A DNA stretch of 29,318 nucleotides from Bacillota bacterium (GTDB taxonomy: Bacteria > Bacillota > Clostridia > Christensenellales > Aristaeellaceae): positions 1 to 29,318 of the forward strand of contig JAEYRW010000075.1 of the NCBI GenBank assembly GCA_023435435.1, in the 5' to 3' direction. The translations under genes were made by a program, and so were the position numbers. Shown piece by piece: positions 22,074-28,620 of the stretch (positions within the stretch are counted from its first letter, which is position 1; each line of letters opens with the position of its first letter). The notes under the pieces are model-generated. The model was not told where the DNA came from. It worked only from the letters and a program-made list of their open reading frames with translations, and ran no database searches.

Positions 22074-22940
22074 TTACGCTGTTTCGGTTTTACGGGCTTC
22101 CTCTTCTTCGGGGGTAAGCTCGAGGAGTTCGGGATGCTGGAGGTAATTGAGGAACATGTGGACGGCGAGGGCGTACTCCGCGCCGCCGCAGATGCGCTCG
22201 TCTGTGTTGAAGCCGAGGGGGAGCGCGATTTTGCGCACGCTCTGGCCGCCGGAGAGGACCGTCTGGCGTTCGGGGCGGCCGAAGCTCAGGAAGATGGAGC
22301 AGGTGCCGAAGTTATAGAGGTGGTGATAGATGGCGGGCAGGCCGATGGACATCATGTTGGTGATGAAGAAGCTGCAATGGAAGGGGCTGATGTCGATGAT
22401 CTTTTTGGGCATGATCCCCAGCCGGTCGCAGAGCTTCAGAATGTTGACGGCGACCCACGGCAGCACGGGAATGCGCAGGAGTTTGCTGGCGAAATCGGCG
22501 ACCGCGTTGTCCGCCTCGGGCTTTTTCGCGATGGCGACCTGCTCGTCAAACTTGCGCGCCACGTCGAGAAGCGTGTCGTCGGGGGAGCAGGTGACCTTGA
22601 CAAGGGCTTCTTTAAAGGAGCCGTCGTCGGTGTCCCGCAGAATGGCCAGGGAGGTGGTGATCTCCTTGTGCCGGTAAATGCGGTTGCCCATGACGAAATA
22701 GTTCATGACGGGGTACTTGCGCACGGTGCGCACATAGGCCGCGACCATGATGGTCAAAAACGAAACGGTGTGCCCGGCGGCCTTGCGGCTGCGGATGAGG
22801 TTGGCCATTGGCTCGTACTCCGCCGGATAGGTCACCTGGTTCATGGATTCGCATCTGGTCGGCATGATGAGGGGCGTAAAGAGGATGATGGGGTCGAGGG
22901 TCTTTGAAATATCGACACCGTCGCTTCGAAAGCCGAACAT
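22074..22940 (-). CDS. 2-oxoacid dehydrogenase E2-like acyltransferase domain protein
   Basis: A 288-aa stand-alone protein with the chloramphenicol acetyltransferase/E2 catalytic fold, recognised from the MNQVTYPAEYEPMANLI start region and the SPFHCSFFITNMMSIG and FGTCSIFLSFGRPE strands. Lipoyl and subunit-binding domains of true E2 proteins are absent. The usual HXXXDG active-site motif is replaced by DERICGG near residue 248, so ordinary acyl transfer from lipoamide is doubtful. It may act on another acyl-CoA substrate or be non-catalytic. It is the second gene of a unit with the ThuA-like gene (17 nt gap); a GGGGG ribosome site lies 7 nt before the ATG. A hairpin repeat follows the stop codon. 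Confidence 0.72.
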   Translation of the reverse strand: MFGFRSDGVDISKTLDPIILFTPLIMPTRCESMNQVTYPAEYEPMANLIRSRKAAGHTVSFLTIMVAAYVRTVRKYPVMNYFVMGNRIYRHKEITTSLAILRDTDDGSFKEALVKVTCSPDDTLLDVARKFDEQVAIAKKPEADNAVADFASKLLRIPVLPWVAVNILKLCDRLGIMPKKIIDISPFHCSFFITNMMSIGLPAIYHHLYNFGTCSIFLSFGRPERQTVLSGGQSVRKIALPLGFNTDERICGGAEYALAVHMFLNYLQHPELLELTPEEEEARKTETA

Positions 22941-22957
22941 GCTTGAGCCCCCTGTCG

Positions 22958-23698
22958 TTATTTGAATTTCCGCGGGATGTCCTCCCAGGGCGCGGGCACG
23001 TGGCCGTACTTGATGTCCGGGCCGTGGACAGGCGCCGCCCAGTCGACGGCGTTGGCGATGACCCGCGTCACGTCGGCGCGGTAGAAGGTGGGGTATTCCT
23101 CGTGGCCGGGCCTGAAATAGAAGATTCTGCCCGCGCCGCGCGTGAAGCAGCAGCCGCTTCGGAACACCTCGCCGCCGGCGAACCAGCTTACGAAGACCAG
23201 CTCGTCGGGTGCGGGAATGTCAAAGTGCTCGCCGTAGGTTTCCTCCTTGGGCAGCTCGAGAAACGCGGGCAGGCCCTTGGCGATGGGGTGGGCGGGATTG
23301 ACGACCCATACGCGCTCCTTCTCGTCGTTTTCGCGCCATTTGAGGGCGCAGGTGGTGCCCATCAGCTTTTTGAACAGCTTTGACTCGTGGCCCGAGTGGA
23401 GGAAGATCGCGCCCATTCCCTTAAGGATATGCCTGTGCACGCGCTCGACCACTTCGTCGGAAACTTCGCGGTGCGCCATGTGTCCCCACCAGATGAGCAC
23501 GTCTGTGTCGTCGAGCACTTCTTCGGTGAGTCCGTGCTCGGGCGTGTCCAGGGTACAGGTCCTGACCCGGTAACTGCCAAGACCGTCCAGCATTTCCTTG
23601 ATGGCGCCGTGGATGCCCGCGGGATAGACCTCCCGGATGCGAGGCTCGCGCACCTCGTGCCTGTATTCGTTCCAGACGGTCACGCTGATTTTATCCAT
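22958..23698 (-). CDS. ThuA-like domain protein (trehalose-utilisation family)
   Basis: A 246-aa protein of the ThuA family, which has a class I glutamine amidotransferase-like fold. Visible family blocks are ISVTVWNEYRHE at the start, DVLIWWGHMAH (about 67-77), AIFLHSGHESKLFK (about 97-110) and FYFRPGHEEYPTFY near 205. ThuA proteins of rhizobia take part in trehalose/disaccharide oxidation, but the biochemical activity of the wider family is poorly defined. GGAGG lies 9 nt before the ATG, and a good promoter is upstream. Co-transcription with the E2-like protein is likely. The role here is probably in sugar metabolism (inference). Confidence 0.85.
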   Translation of the reverse strand: MDKISVTVWNEYRHEVREPRIREVYPAGIHGAIKEMLDGLGSYRVRTCTLDTPEHGLTEEVLDDTDVLIWWGHMAHREVSDEVVERVHRHILKGMGAIFLHSGHESKLFKKLMGTTCALKWRENDEKERVWVVNPAHPIAKGLPAFLELPKEETYGEHFDIPAPDELVFVSWFAGGEVFRSGCCFTRGAGRIFYFRPGHEEYPTFYRADVTRVIANAVDWAAPVHGPDIKYGHVPAPWEDIPRKFK

Positions 23699-23736
23699 AA
23701 ACCGACGCCTCCAACGCGCAATGTATGATTTCTTAT

Positions 23737-23765
23737 AGTATATCGTTCGCGGCGCAAAAGATCAA
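23737..23765 (-). promoter_or_regulatory. Promoter of the ThuA-like unit
   Basis: Minus-strand TTGATC (23760-23765), a 17-nt spacer and TATACT (23737-23742), about 40 nt before the ATG. It is divergent from the promoter of the hydrogenase regulatory unit. Confidence 0.78.
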
Positions 23766-23811
23766 CACCCAATTTACATTGCCCGCGCAAATTGTCATAG
23801 GTTCGGACTTG

Positions 23812-23840
23812 TTGCAATTCGGCGGATTATATACTATACT
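23812..23840 (+). promoter_or_regulatory. Promoter of the hydrogenase-associated regulatory unit
   Basis: TTGCAA (23812-23817), a 17-nt spacer and TATACT (23835-23840); a second overlapping TATACT begins at 23830. Transcription should start near 23847, leaving a leader of about 20 nt before the TTG start. Confidence 0.78.
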
Positions 23841-23867
23841 GATAAACGCTGTGAAAGGGTGATGCGC

Positions 23868-24218
23868 TTGACGATCGGGGAGATGGCGAGGCTTTTGGAC
23901 GCCAGGGTGGTACTGGGCGAGGAAATGCTGGACCAGGAGGTAACTTCCGCCTGCGCCAGCGACATGATGAGCGACGTGCTCGCGTTTCCGAAGGAGCAGA
24001 TCGCCCTTCTGACCGGGCTCAACAATCCGCAGGTGATCCGCACGGCGGACGTGCTCGACATCCGCTGCGTGGTCTTCGTGCGCGGCAAGCAGCCGACGCC
24101 GGAAATCCTCCAGATGGCGCGGGAATACGGCGTCGCGGTTTTGTCCACCGCCCGGACCATGTACATTGCAAGCGGCATCCTCTTTGAGGGCGGGCTGCGC
24201 GGAGACAGCTGCCCATGA
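23868..24218 (+). CDS. DRTGG-domain protein (first copy)
   Basis: A 116-aa single-domain protein of the DRTGG group, a fold also found beside CBS domains and in phosphotransacetylase- and HPr-kinase-related proteins. The segments ACASDMMSDVLAF, VIRTADVLDIRCVVFVRG and AVLSTARTMYIASGIL are typical of small DRTGG proteins in clostridial hydrogenase clusters. The start is probably TTG 23868: AAAGGG stands 8 nt upstream, and the protein then begins MTIGEMARLLDA, like its paralogue at 25986 (MTIGELMKL). ATG 23862 is only 2 nt from the ribosome site. The stop overlaps the next ATG by 4 nt. The biochemical role is unknown; regulatory ligand binding is the usual guess. Confidence 0.78.
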   Translation: MTIGEMARLLDARVVLGEEMLDQEVTSACASDMMSDVLAFPKEQIALLTGLNNPQVIRTADVLDIRCVVFVRGKQPTPEILQMAREYGVAVLSTARTMYIASGILFEGGLRGDSCP

Positions 24219-24634
24219 TTATCCACAGAGAGGAATTCGAAGTCCCCGCGCGGGATTTCGTGTCTGCGGGCGAGGCGTCGGGCAGAATCAAGCGCATCAT
24301 CAAAAAGCTCGGCGTGGACATGAACATCGTCCGGCGCATCTCCATCGCCTCCTATGAGGCGGAAATCAACCTCGTCATCCACTCGCTGGGCGGCAAAATG
24401 GAGCTGCTCGTGAGCGAGGGCGACATCAAAATCATCGTGACGGACACCGGCCCCGGCATCCCGGACATCGATCTTGCCATGCGGGAGGGCTATTCCACCG
24501 CTTCGGACGACGTTCGCATGATGGGCTTCGGCGCGGGCATGGGCCTTTCCAACATGGCCAAGAACGCGAACGATTTTAAAATCGAGTCCCAGATCGGCGT
24601 GGGCACGCGCGTCGAGATGACGTTCAACCTTTAG
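24215..24634 (+). CDS. RsbT/RsbW-like GHKL ATPase (serine-kinase family)
   Basis: A 139-aa protein with a single HATPase_c domain. The N box is YEAEINLVIHS (Asn52), the G1 box DTGPG (77-81) and the G2 box GFGAGMGL (104-111). Such lone domains act as anti-sigma factors or as serine kinases of STAS-type partners in switching modules. There is no receiver, histidine phospho-acceptor or membrane part, so it is not a classical sensor kinase. It overlaps the DRTGG gene and lies directly before the hydrogenase-like gene. It may couple the hydrogenase-like sensor to gene control (inference). No sigma factor or STAS protein is in the window. Confidence 0.82.
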   Translation: MIIHREEFEVPARDFVSAGEASGRIKRIIKKLGVDMNIVRRISIASYEAEINLVIHSLGGKMELLVSEGDIKIIVTDTGPGIPDIDLAMREGYSTASDDVRMMGFGAGMGLSNMAKNANDFKIESQIGVGTRVEMTFNL

Positions 24635-24652
24635 CGCGCCGCGGGAGGAATT

Positions 24653-25975
24653 ATGGCAACGACTTATCACTCGGTGACGCTCGATTCGGGCAAGTGCGTG
24701 GGCTGCACCAACTGCCTCAAGCGCTGTCCCACGGAGGCGATCCGGATTCGCGGCGGCCGCGCGCACATCATCGACGAACTGTGCATCGACTGCGGCGAGT
24801 GCATCCGCGTGTGCCAGCACCATGCCAAGGTGGCGGTGACCGACCCCCTCTCGACCATCAACCGCTTCAAATACAAGATTGCCCTGCCCGCGCCCTCCCT
24901 GTACGGCCAGTTCAAGAACCTCACGAACATCCACAGCGTGCCCTACGGGCTCAAGTGCATGGGCTTTAACGAGGTCTTCGACGTGGCCCGGGGCGCGGAC
25001 ATCGTCAGCCGCGTGGTGCGCGACCGGCTGAACGAGCCGAATCAGCCGCGCCCGCTCATTTCATCGGCGTGCCCGGCGGTGGTCCGGCTCATTCAGATCC
25101 GGTTTCCGGAGCTTTTGGGCAACATCGTCGACGTGCGCTCGCCCATGGAGGTGGCCGCCACCGTCGCCCGGCGGGAGTTCTGCGAGAAAAACCGCGTTTC
25201 CGCCTGGGAAGTGGGCTGCTTCTTCATCACCCCCTGCGCGGCCAAGGCAACCGCCATCCGGAAGCCCCTGGGTCACCGGGAATCGGCGTTGGACGGCGCC
25301 ATCTCCATGCTCGAGATCTACGGTCTTCTGAGCGGCCAGCTTCGGCGGGACGCGGTGCAGAACATCGAGGGCGCCGCCTCCATGCAGCCCTCCACGGCGC
25401 TGGGCATCGGCTGGGCGCGTTCGGGGGGCGAGTGCATGTCGCTGGGCGTGGACGAGGCGCTGGCGGTGGACGGCATCGACAACGTGGCCAACGTCCTGGA
25501 CGCCATCGAAAACGACCGCATGCCGGCGCTCCGCTTTTTCGAAGGGCTCGCGTGCGCGGGCGGCTGCATCGGCGGCCCCATCGTGTTCGAAAACCAGTTT
25601 ATCGCCAGAAACCGAATCCGCCGGCTGGTGCAGGAGCTCCCCAAGGGCGACGTCGACCAGGCCGTGCGCCCGGAACAGATCGAAAAGATCGGCGAGGCCA
25701 TGAACTTTGACGACCAGATCAAGCCCCTGGATTCCCTCCGGATCGACACCGACTTCAAGCAGGCGCTGGCCAAGATGGATAAGATTGAGGAGATCAGAAA
25801 GCGCCTCCCGGGCCTCGACTGCGGCAGCTGCGGCTCCCCCACATGCCAGGCGCTGGCGGAGGACATCGTGGCGGGCGAGGCGCGGGAGATGGATTGCCTG
25901 TTCCTCTTAAAAGAGCGTGTGAAGCTCATGGCCAAGCAGATGGTGGAGCTGAGCGAAACCACCCGGGAGAAATAA
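24653..25975 (+). CDS. [FeFe]-hydrogenase-like protein, probable sensory type (HydS-like)
   Basis: A 440-aa protein with two N-terminal [4Fe-4S] ferredoxin motifs (Cys15-18-21-25; Cys44-47-50-54), an [FeFe]-hydrogenase H-domain and a C-terminal four-cysteine iron-sulfur motif (Cys390, 393, 398, 415: CGSCGSPTC). The four H-cluster cysteines are kept: Cys140, Cys195, Cys301 and Cys305. Proton-transfer and active-site residues are changed: TSCCP is SSACP (Ala139 for the catalytic Cys), and MPCxxKxxE is TPCAAKATA (Met and Glu lost, Lys198 kept). Thermotoga HydS, a putative sensory hydrogenase, has the same Cys-to-Ala change. Unlike that type, no PAS domain is present. GGGAGG lies 5-6 nt before the ATG. 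It probably senses H2 or redox state rather than producing H2 at high rate (inference). Confidence 0.88.
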   Translation: MATTYHSVTLDSGKCVGCTNCLKRCPTEAIRIRGGRAHIIDELCIDCGECIRVCQHHAKVAVTDPLSTINRFKYKIALPAPSLYGQFKNLTNIHSVPYGLKCMGFNEVFDVARGADIVSRVVRDRLNEPNQPRPLISSACPAVVRLIQIRFPELLGNIVDVRSPMEVAATVARREFCEKNRVSAWEVGCFFITPCAAKATAIRKPLGHRESALDGAISMLEIYGLLSGQLRRDAVQNIEGAASMQPSTALGIGWARSGGECMSLGVDEALAVDGIDNVANVLDAIENDRMPALRFFEGLACAGGCIGGPIVFENQFIARNRIRRLVQELPKGDVDQAVRPEQIEKIGEAMNFDDQIKPLDSLRIDTDFKQALAKMDKIEEIRKRLPGLDCGSCGSPTCQALAEDIVAGEAREMDCLFLLKERVKLMAKQMVELSETTREK

Positions 25976-25985
25976 GGAGAAGCAT

Positions 25986-26324
25986 ATGACCATCGGAGAA
26001 CTCATGAAATTGACGGGCGCCGCGGCCCTCACGAAAGAAATTCCGTCGGACCGGGAAATCACCTGCGGCTACACCTGCGACCTGCTTTCCTGGGTCATGG
26101 CCCACGGGCGGCCGGGCATGGCCTGGATCACCGTCCAGACCCACATGAACGTCATTGCGGTGGCGACGCTGCACGAAATGAGCTGCGTGGTGATCCCCGA
26201 GGGCGGCAAAATTCCCCCCGAGGTGGCGGAAAAGGCGGAGGAGGAGGGGATCGCGGTTCTCTCCGCGCCCGGAACGGCGTATGAAATCGCGGGCGCGATG
26301 TACGCGGGCGGCGTGAAGGCGTAA
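25986..26324 (+). CDS. DRTGG-domain protein (second copy)
   Basis: A 112-aa paralogue of the protein at 23868. The two share the MTIGE start, a cysteine-containing CGYTCDLLSWVMA or ACASDMMSDVLAF segment, a CVV strand and the AVLSAPGTAYEIAG end. It follows the hydrogenase-like gene by 10 nt with AAGGAG before the ATG. Two paralogues bracketing a sensor suggest a paired or heteromeric regulator (inference). The biochemical role is unknown. Confidence 0.77.
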   Translation: MTIGELMKLTGAAALTKEIPSDREITCGYTCDLLSWVMAHGRPGMAWITVQTHMNVIAVATLHEMSCVVIPEGGKIPPEVAEKAEEEGIAVLSAPGTAYEIAGAMYAGGVKA

Positions 26325-26325
26325 C

Positions 26326-27027
26326 ATGCGCTGCGCGGTCGATCTCCACATCCATTCGTGCCTTTCCCCCTGCGGCGACGCGCTGATGACGCCCAACAAC
26401 ATCGTCAACATGGCGAAGCTGAAGGGCCTCGATATGATTGCCGTATCGGACCACAACACCGCCCGTCACCTGCCCGCCGTTGAGAAGGTGGCCAGGCGGG
26501 CGGGCGTGGCGCTTCTTCCCGCTCTGGAGCTCTGCTCTCGCGAGGAGGTTCACATCCTCTCCTATTTCCGCACGGTGGAGGCGGCCCTTCAGTTTTCCGA
26601 CGAGGTGTACGCGCATCTCCCACCCGTCCAAAACCGCCCGGCGCTCTTCGGGCACCAGACCGAACTCGACGAAAACGACGAATTCGTCCGCGAGGAGGAA
26701 AGGCTCCTCATCTCCGCGCTGGACCTGTCCGTGGACGAGCTCGCAAGGCGGATCGACCTGGCGGGGGGGCTCGCCGTCCCGGCCCACATCAACCGGGGCG
26801 CCAACGGCATCTTACAGGCGCTGGGTTTTTTGCCGCCGGGCGTAAAGTTTTCCGCGCTGGAGGTCGCGCGGGATATGCCGCTTCCCGAAATTGGAATGCC
26901 CAATATTAAATTTCTCTATTCCTCGGACGCGCATTATCTGGAAAACATATTGGAGAGGGAGGTTTATCTCGACCTCAAATCCACCAATTCCGACGCCTTT
27001 TTTGAGCAATTTGCCAATCACTTCTGA
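26326..27027 (+). CDS. PHP-domain phosphoesterase
   Basis: A 233-aa protein of the PHP metal-dependent phosphoesterase family. Metal-site motifs are in order: DLHIHSCLSPCGD (His8, His10), SDHN (Asp42, His43), PALEL (Glu68), AHINRG, and SSDAHYL near residue 205. The family includes histidinol phosphatase, the polymerase exonuclease domain and 3',5'-nucleotide phosphatases; this small form has no assigned substrate. It begins one base after the previous stop codon and ends the first unit. In this setting it could remove a phosphate or degrade a nucleotide signal made or sensed by the neighbouring proteins (inference). Confidence 0.88.
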   Translation: MRCAVDLHIHSCLSPCGDALMTPNNIVNMAKLKGLDMIAVSDHNTARHLPAVEKVARRAGVALLPALELCSREEVHILSYFRTVEAALQFSDEVYAHLPPVQNRPALFGHQTELDENDEFVREEERLLISALDLSVDELARRIDLAGGLAVPAHINRGANGILQALGFLPPGVKFSALEVARDMPLPEIGMPNIKFLYSSDAHYLENILEREVYLDLKSTNSDAFFEQFANHF

Positions 27028-27069
27028 TCTACGGGGAAAACTGGCACAGGAAATATTCGTGATGTTAAT

Positions 27070-27120
27070 GCGTCGTTAATGCACACCATAACGGCGCATG
27101 CTATAATACGCCGTGGTGTG
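27070..27120 (+). promoter_or_regulatory. Promoter and candidate operator of the hydC-hydB unit
   Basis: Extended -10 TGCTATAAT has its TATAAT at 27102-27107 and no good -35, which suggests an activated or otherwise controlled promoter. An inverted repeat brackets the -10: CACACCA-TAA-CGGCG (27082-27096) against CGCCG-TGGTGTG (27109-27120), 12 paired bases with a 3-nt bulge. A second overlapping repeat, GCGTCGTTA and TAACGGCGC (27070-27097, one mismatch), covers the -35 zone. Direct repeats GTTAATGC also occur at 27064 and 27075. These are good candidates for regulator binding. Confidence 0.65.
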
Positions 27121-27173
27121 TGTGACAAAGTTACAAACCGGCATCACATAGATCCGAGGAGGTATGGATTCGT

Positions 27174-27644
27174 ATGATGGGCACTGAGGAAAAGTACGCG
27201 AAGCTCGACAAGGTCATCGCCGATATGAAGGGCCAGGGGGGCGCGGTCATGCGCACGCTCCAGGCCGCGCAGGACATTTTCGGCTACGTGCCGAAGGACG
27301 TCCAGATCAGAATCGCCGATGGCCTGGGTGAGACGCTCAGCGAGGTGTACGGCGTGGCGACCTTTTATTCGCAGTTCGCGCTGGAGCCCGTGGGCGAGCA
27401 CCTGATCGGCGTGTGCCTGGGCACCGCCTGCTATGTCAAGGGCTCGAAGGATATACTCGACAGGGTTTCGGAGATTCTTGACACAAAGGTTGGAAAAACC
27501 TCCGCCGACGGTCTTTTCACCATTAAGGACACCCGCTGCCTCGGCGCCTGCGGCCTCGCGCCCGTCATGATGATCGGCGAGGAAGTCTATGGACGGCTCG
27601 TGCCCGACGATATCCCCGGCATCCTGAAAAAGTACCAGAAGTAA
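27174..27644 (+). CDS. hydC: NADH-dependent hydrogenase subunit HydC (NuoE-like)
   Basis: A 156-aa subunit of the trimeric electron-bifurcating hydrogenase, homologous to the 24-kDa NuoE subunit of complex I. It has a thioredoxin-like fold carrying one [2Fe-2S] cluster held by Cys81, Cys86, Cys122 and Cys126 (CLGTAC and RCLGAC). The GVATFYSQF block is typical. In known HydABC complexes this cluster is near the NADH site of HydB. GAGGAGG lies 11 nt before the ATG; an out-of-frame ATG at 27164 is too close to it. First gene after its own promoter. The symbol is assigned by family and context; NuoE-like subunits of formate dehydrogenases are similar. Confidence 0.88.
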   Translation: MMGTEEKYAKLDKVIADMKGQGGAVMRTLQAAQDIFGYVPKDVQIRIADGLGETLSEVYGVATFYSQFALEPVGEHLIGVCLGTACYVKGSKDILDRVSEILDTKVGKTSADGLFTIKDTRCLGACGLAPVMMIGEEVYGRLVPDDIPGILKKYQK

Positions 27645-27647
27645 GAG

Positions 27648-28229
27648 ATGAACGAGCTTTCGCTCTACATTCTCGACCTCGTGCAGAATTCCGTCGCGGC
27701 CCTTGCCCGGCGGGTGACAATCGCGGTCGAGTTCCCGGACGGGTCGGATCTCATGACGATCACCATCGAGGACGACGGGCGCGGCATGGACGAAGCGTTT
27801 CTGAGGCGCGTCACGAGCCCGTTTACCACGACCCGCAAGACGCGCAAGGTGGGCCTGGGGCTTCCCATGGCGCGCCAGATGTGCGAGGACTGCGGCGGCA
27901 CGTTTCGGATCGAATCCGCGCCCGGCGCGGGGACGAGGCTTGCGCTGACCATGCGGCGCGCGCACATCGACCTTCCGCCCATGGGCGACTTGCCCGGCAC
28001 GATGGTGGCGCTGGTCACCGGATGCCCGGAAACGCCGGAATTTACCCTCCGGTACGCGCGGGGCGAAAAATCGTTCACTTTTGACACTGCTGAGGTTCGG
28101 GAAGCGTTGGGCGGCCTGCCGCTCAACGGGCCGGAAGTTCTTCAGTGGATCGGGGCGTACGTCAAGGAGTCCATCTTAGCGGTCGATGCGGGCCGCGAGC
28201 AAATTGAACCGGAGGTGTCAACCATATGA
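27648..28229 (+). CDS. GHKL (HATPase_c) ATP-binding protein
   Basis: A 193-aa protein whose first 110 residues are a histidine-kinase-type ATPase domain: N box DLVQNS (Asn14), G1 DDGRGM (42-47), an ATP-lid SPFTTTRKTRKVGLGLPMA and a final GTRLALTM strand. The remaining 80 residues form an unrecognised C-terminal region. There is no dimerisation or phospho-acceptor histidine domain. It differs in length and motifs from the RsbT/W-like protein at 24215, so the cluster has two distinct ATPases. Genes of this kind are found inside clostridial hyd operons, but their function is not established. It starts 3 nt after hydC and overlaps the next gene by 4 nt. Confidence 0.83.
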   Translation: MNELSLYILDLVQNSVAALARRVTIAVEFPDGSDLMTITIEDDGRGMDEAFLRRVTSPFTTTRKTRKVGLGLPMARQMCEDCGGTFRIESAPGAGTRLALTMRRAHIDLPPMGDLPGTMVALVTGCPETPEFTLRYARGEKSFTFDTAEVREALGGLPLNGPEVLQWIGAYVKESILAVDAGREQIEPEVSTI

Positions 28230-28594
28230 AGTCCATCGCAGATCTCGAGAAGATCCGTCAAAAGACGCTCAGCCAGGTGAATCTTCGCCACGAGAGCGAA
28301 GGCACCCGCGTGGTCGTCGGCATGGCGACCTGCGGCATCGCCGCGGGCGCGCGCCCCGTCATGACCGCTTTCCTCGACGAAGTCGGGAAGCGCAACCTGC
28401 TCGACGTGGTCGTCGCGCAGACCGGCTGCATCGGCATGTGCCGGTACGAGCCCATCGTCGAAGTGACGCTGCCGGGCAAGGAAAAGGTGACCTACGTCAA
28501 GGTCGATCCCGCCATGGTCGCGCGCATCGTCGCCGAGCACATCGTCAACGGATCGCCCGTTTATGAATACACAATCGGAGCGGCTGAGAAATAA
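28226..28594 (+). CDS. Thioredoxin-like [2Fe-2S] ferredoxin
   Basis: A 122-aa protein with a thioredoxin-like [2Fe-2S] ferredoxin pattern: VVVGMATCGIAAGA (Cys36), then TGCIGMC (Cys68, Cys72). Only three cysteines are visible where the NuoE-type fold normally uses four. From memory this single-Cys first motif is usual for small ferredoxins of hyd operons, so the fourth ligand may differ or come from a partner. It sits between the ATPase and hydB genes and is probably an accessory electron carrier of the hydrogenase complex (inference). Confidence 0.8.
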   Translation: MKSIADLEKIRQKTLSQVNLRHESEGTRVVVGMATCGIAAGARPVMTAFLDEVGKRNLLDVVVAQTGCIGMCRYEPIVEVTLPGKEKVTYVKVDPAMVARIVAEHIVNGSPVYEYTIGAAEK

Positions 28595-28620
28595 GCGCTC
28601 GAGCGATAGGAGGTAATTCA

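Noticed and set aside
27064..27085. Rex-type redox operator upstream of hydC
   Set aside because: GTTAA half-sites occur as a direct, not inverted, repeat and with the wrong spacing for TTGTTAA-N4-TTAACAA.
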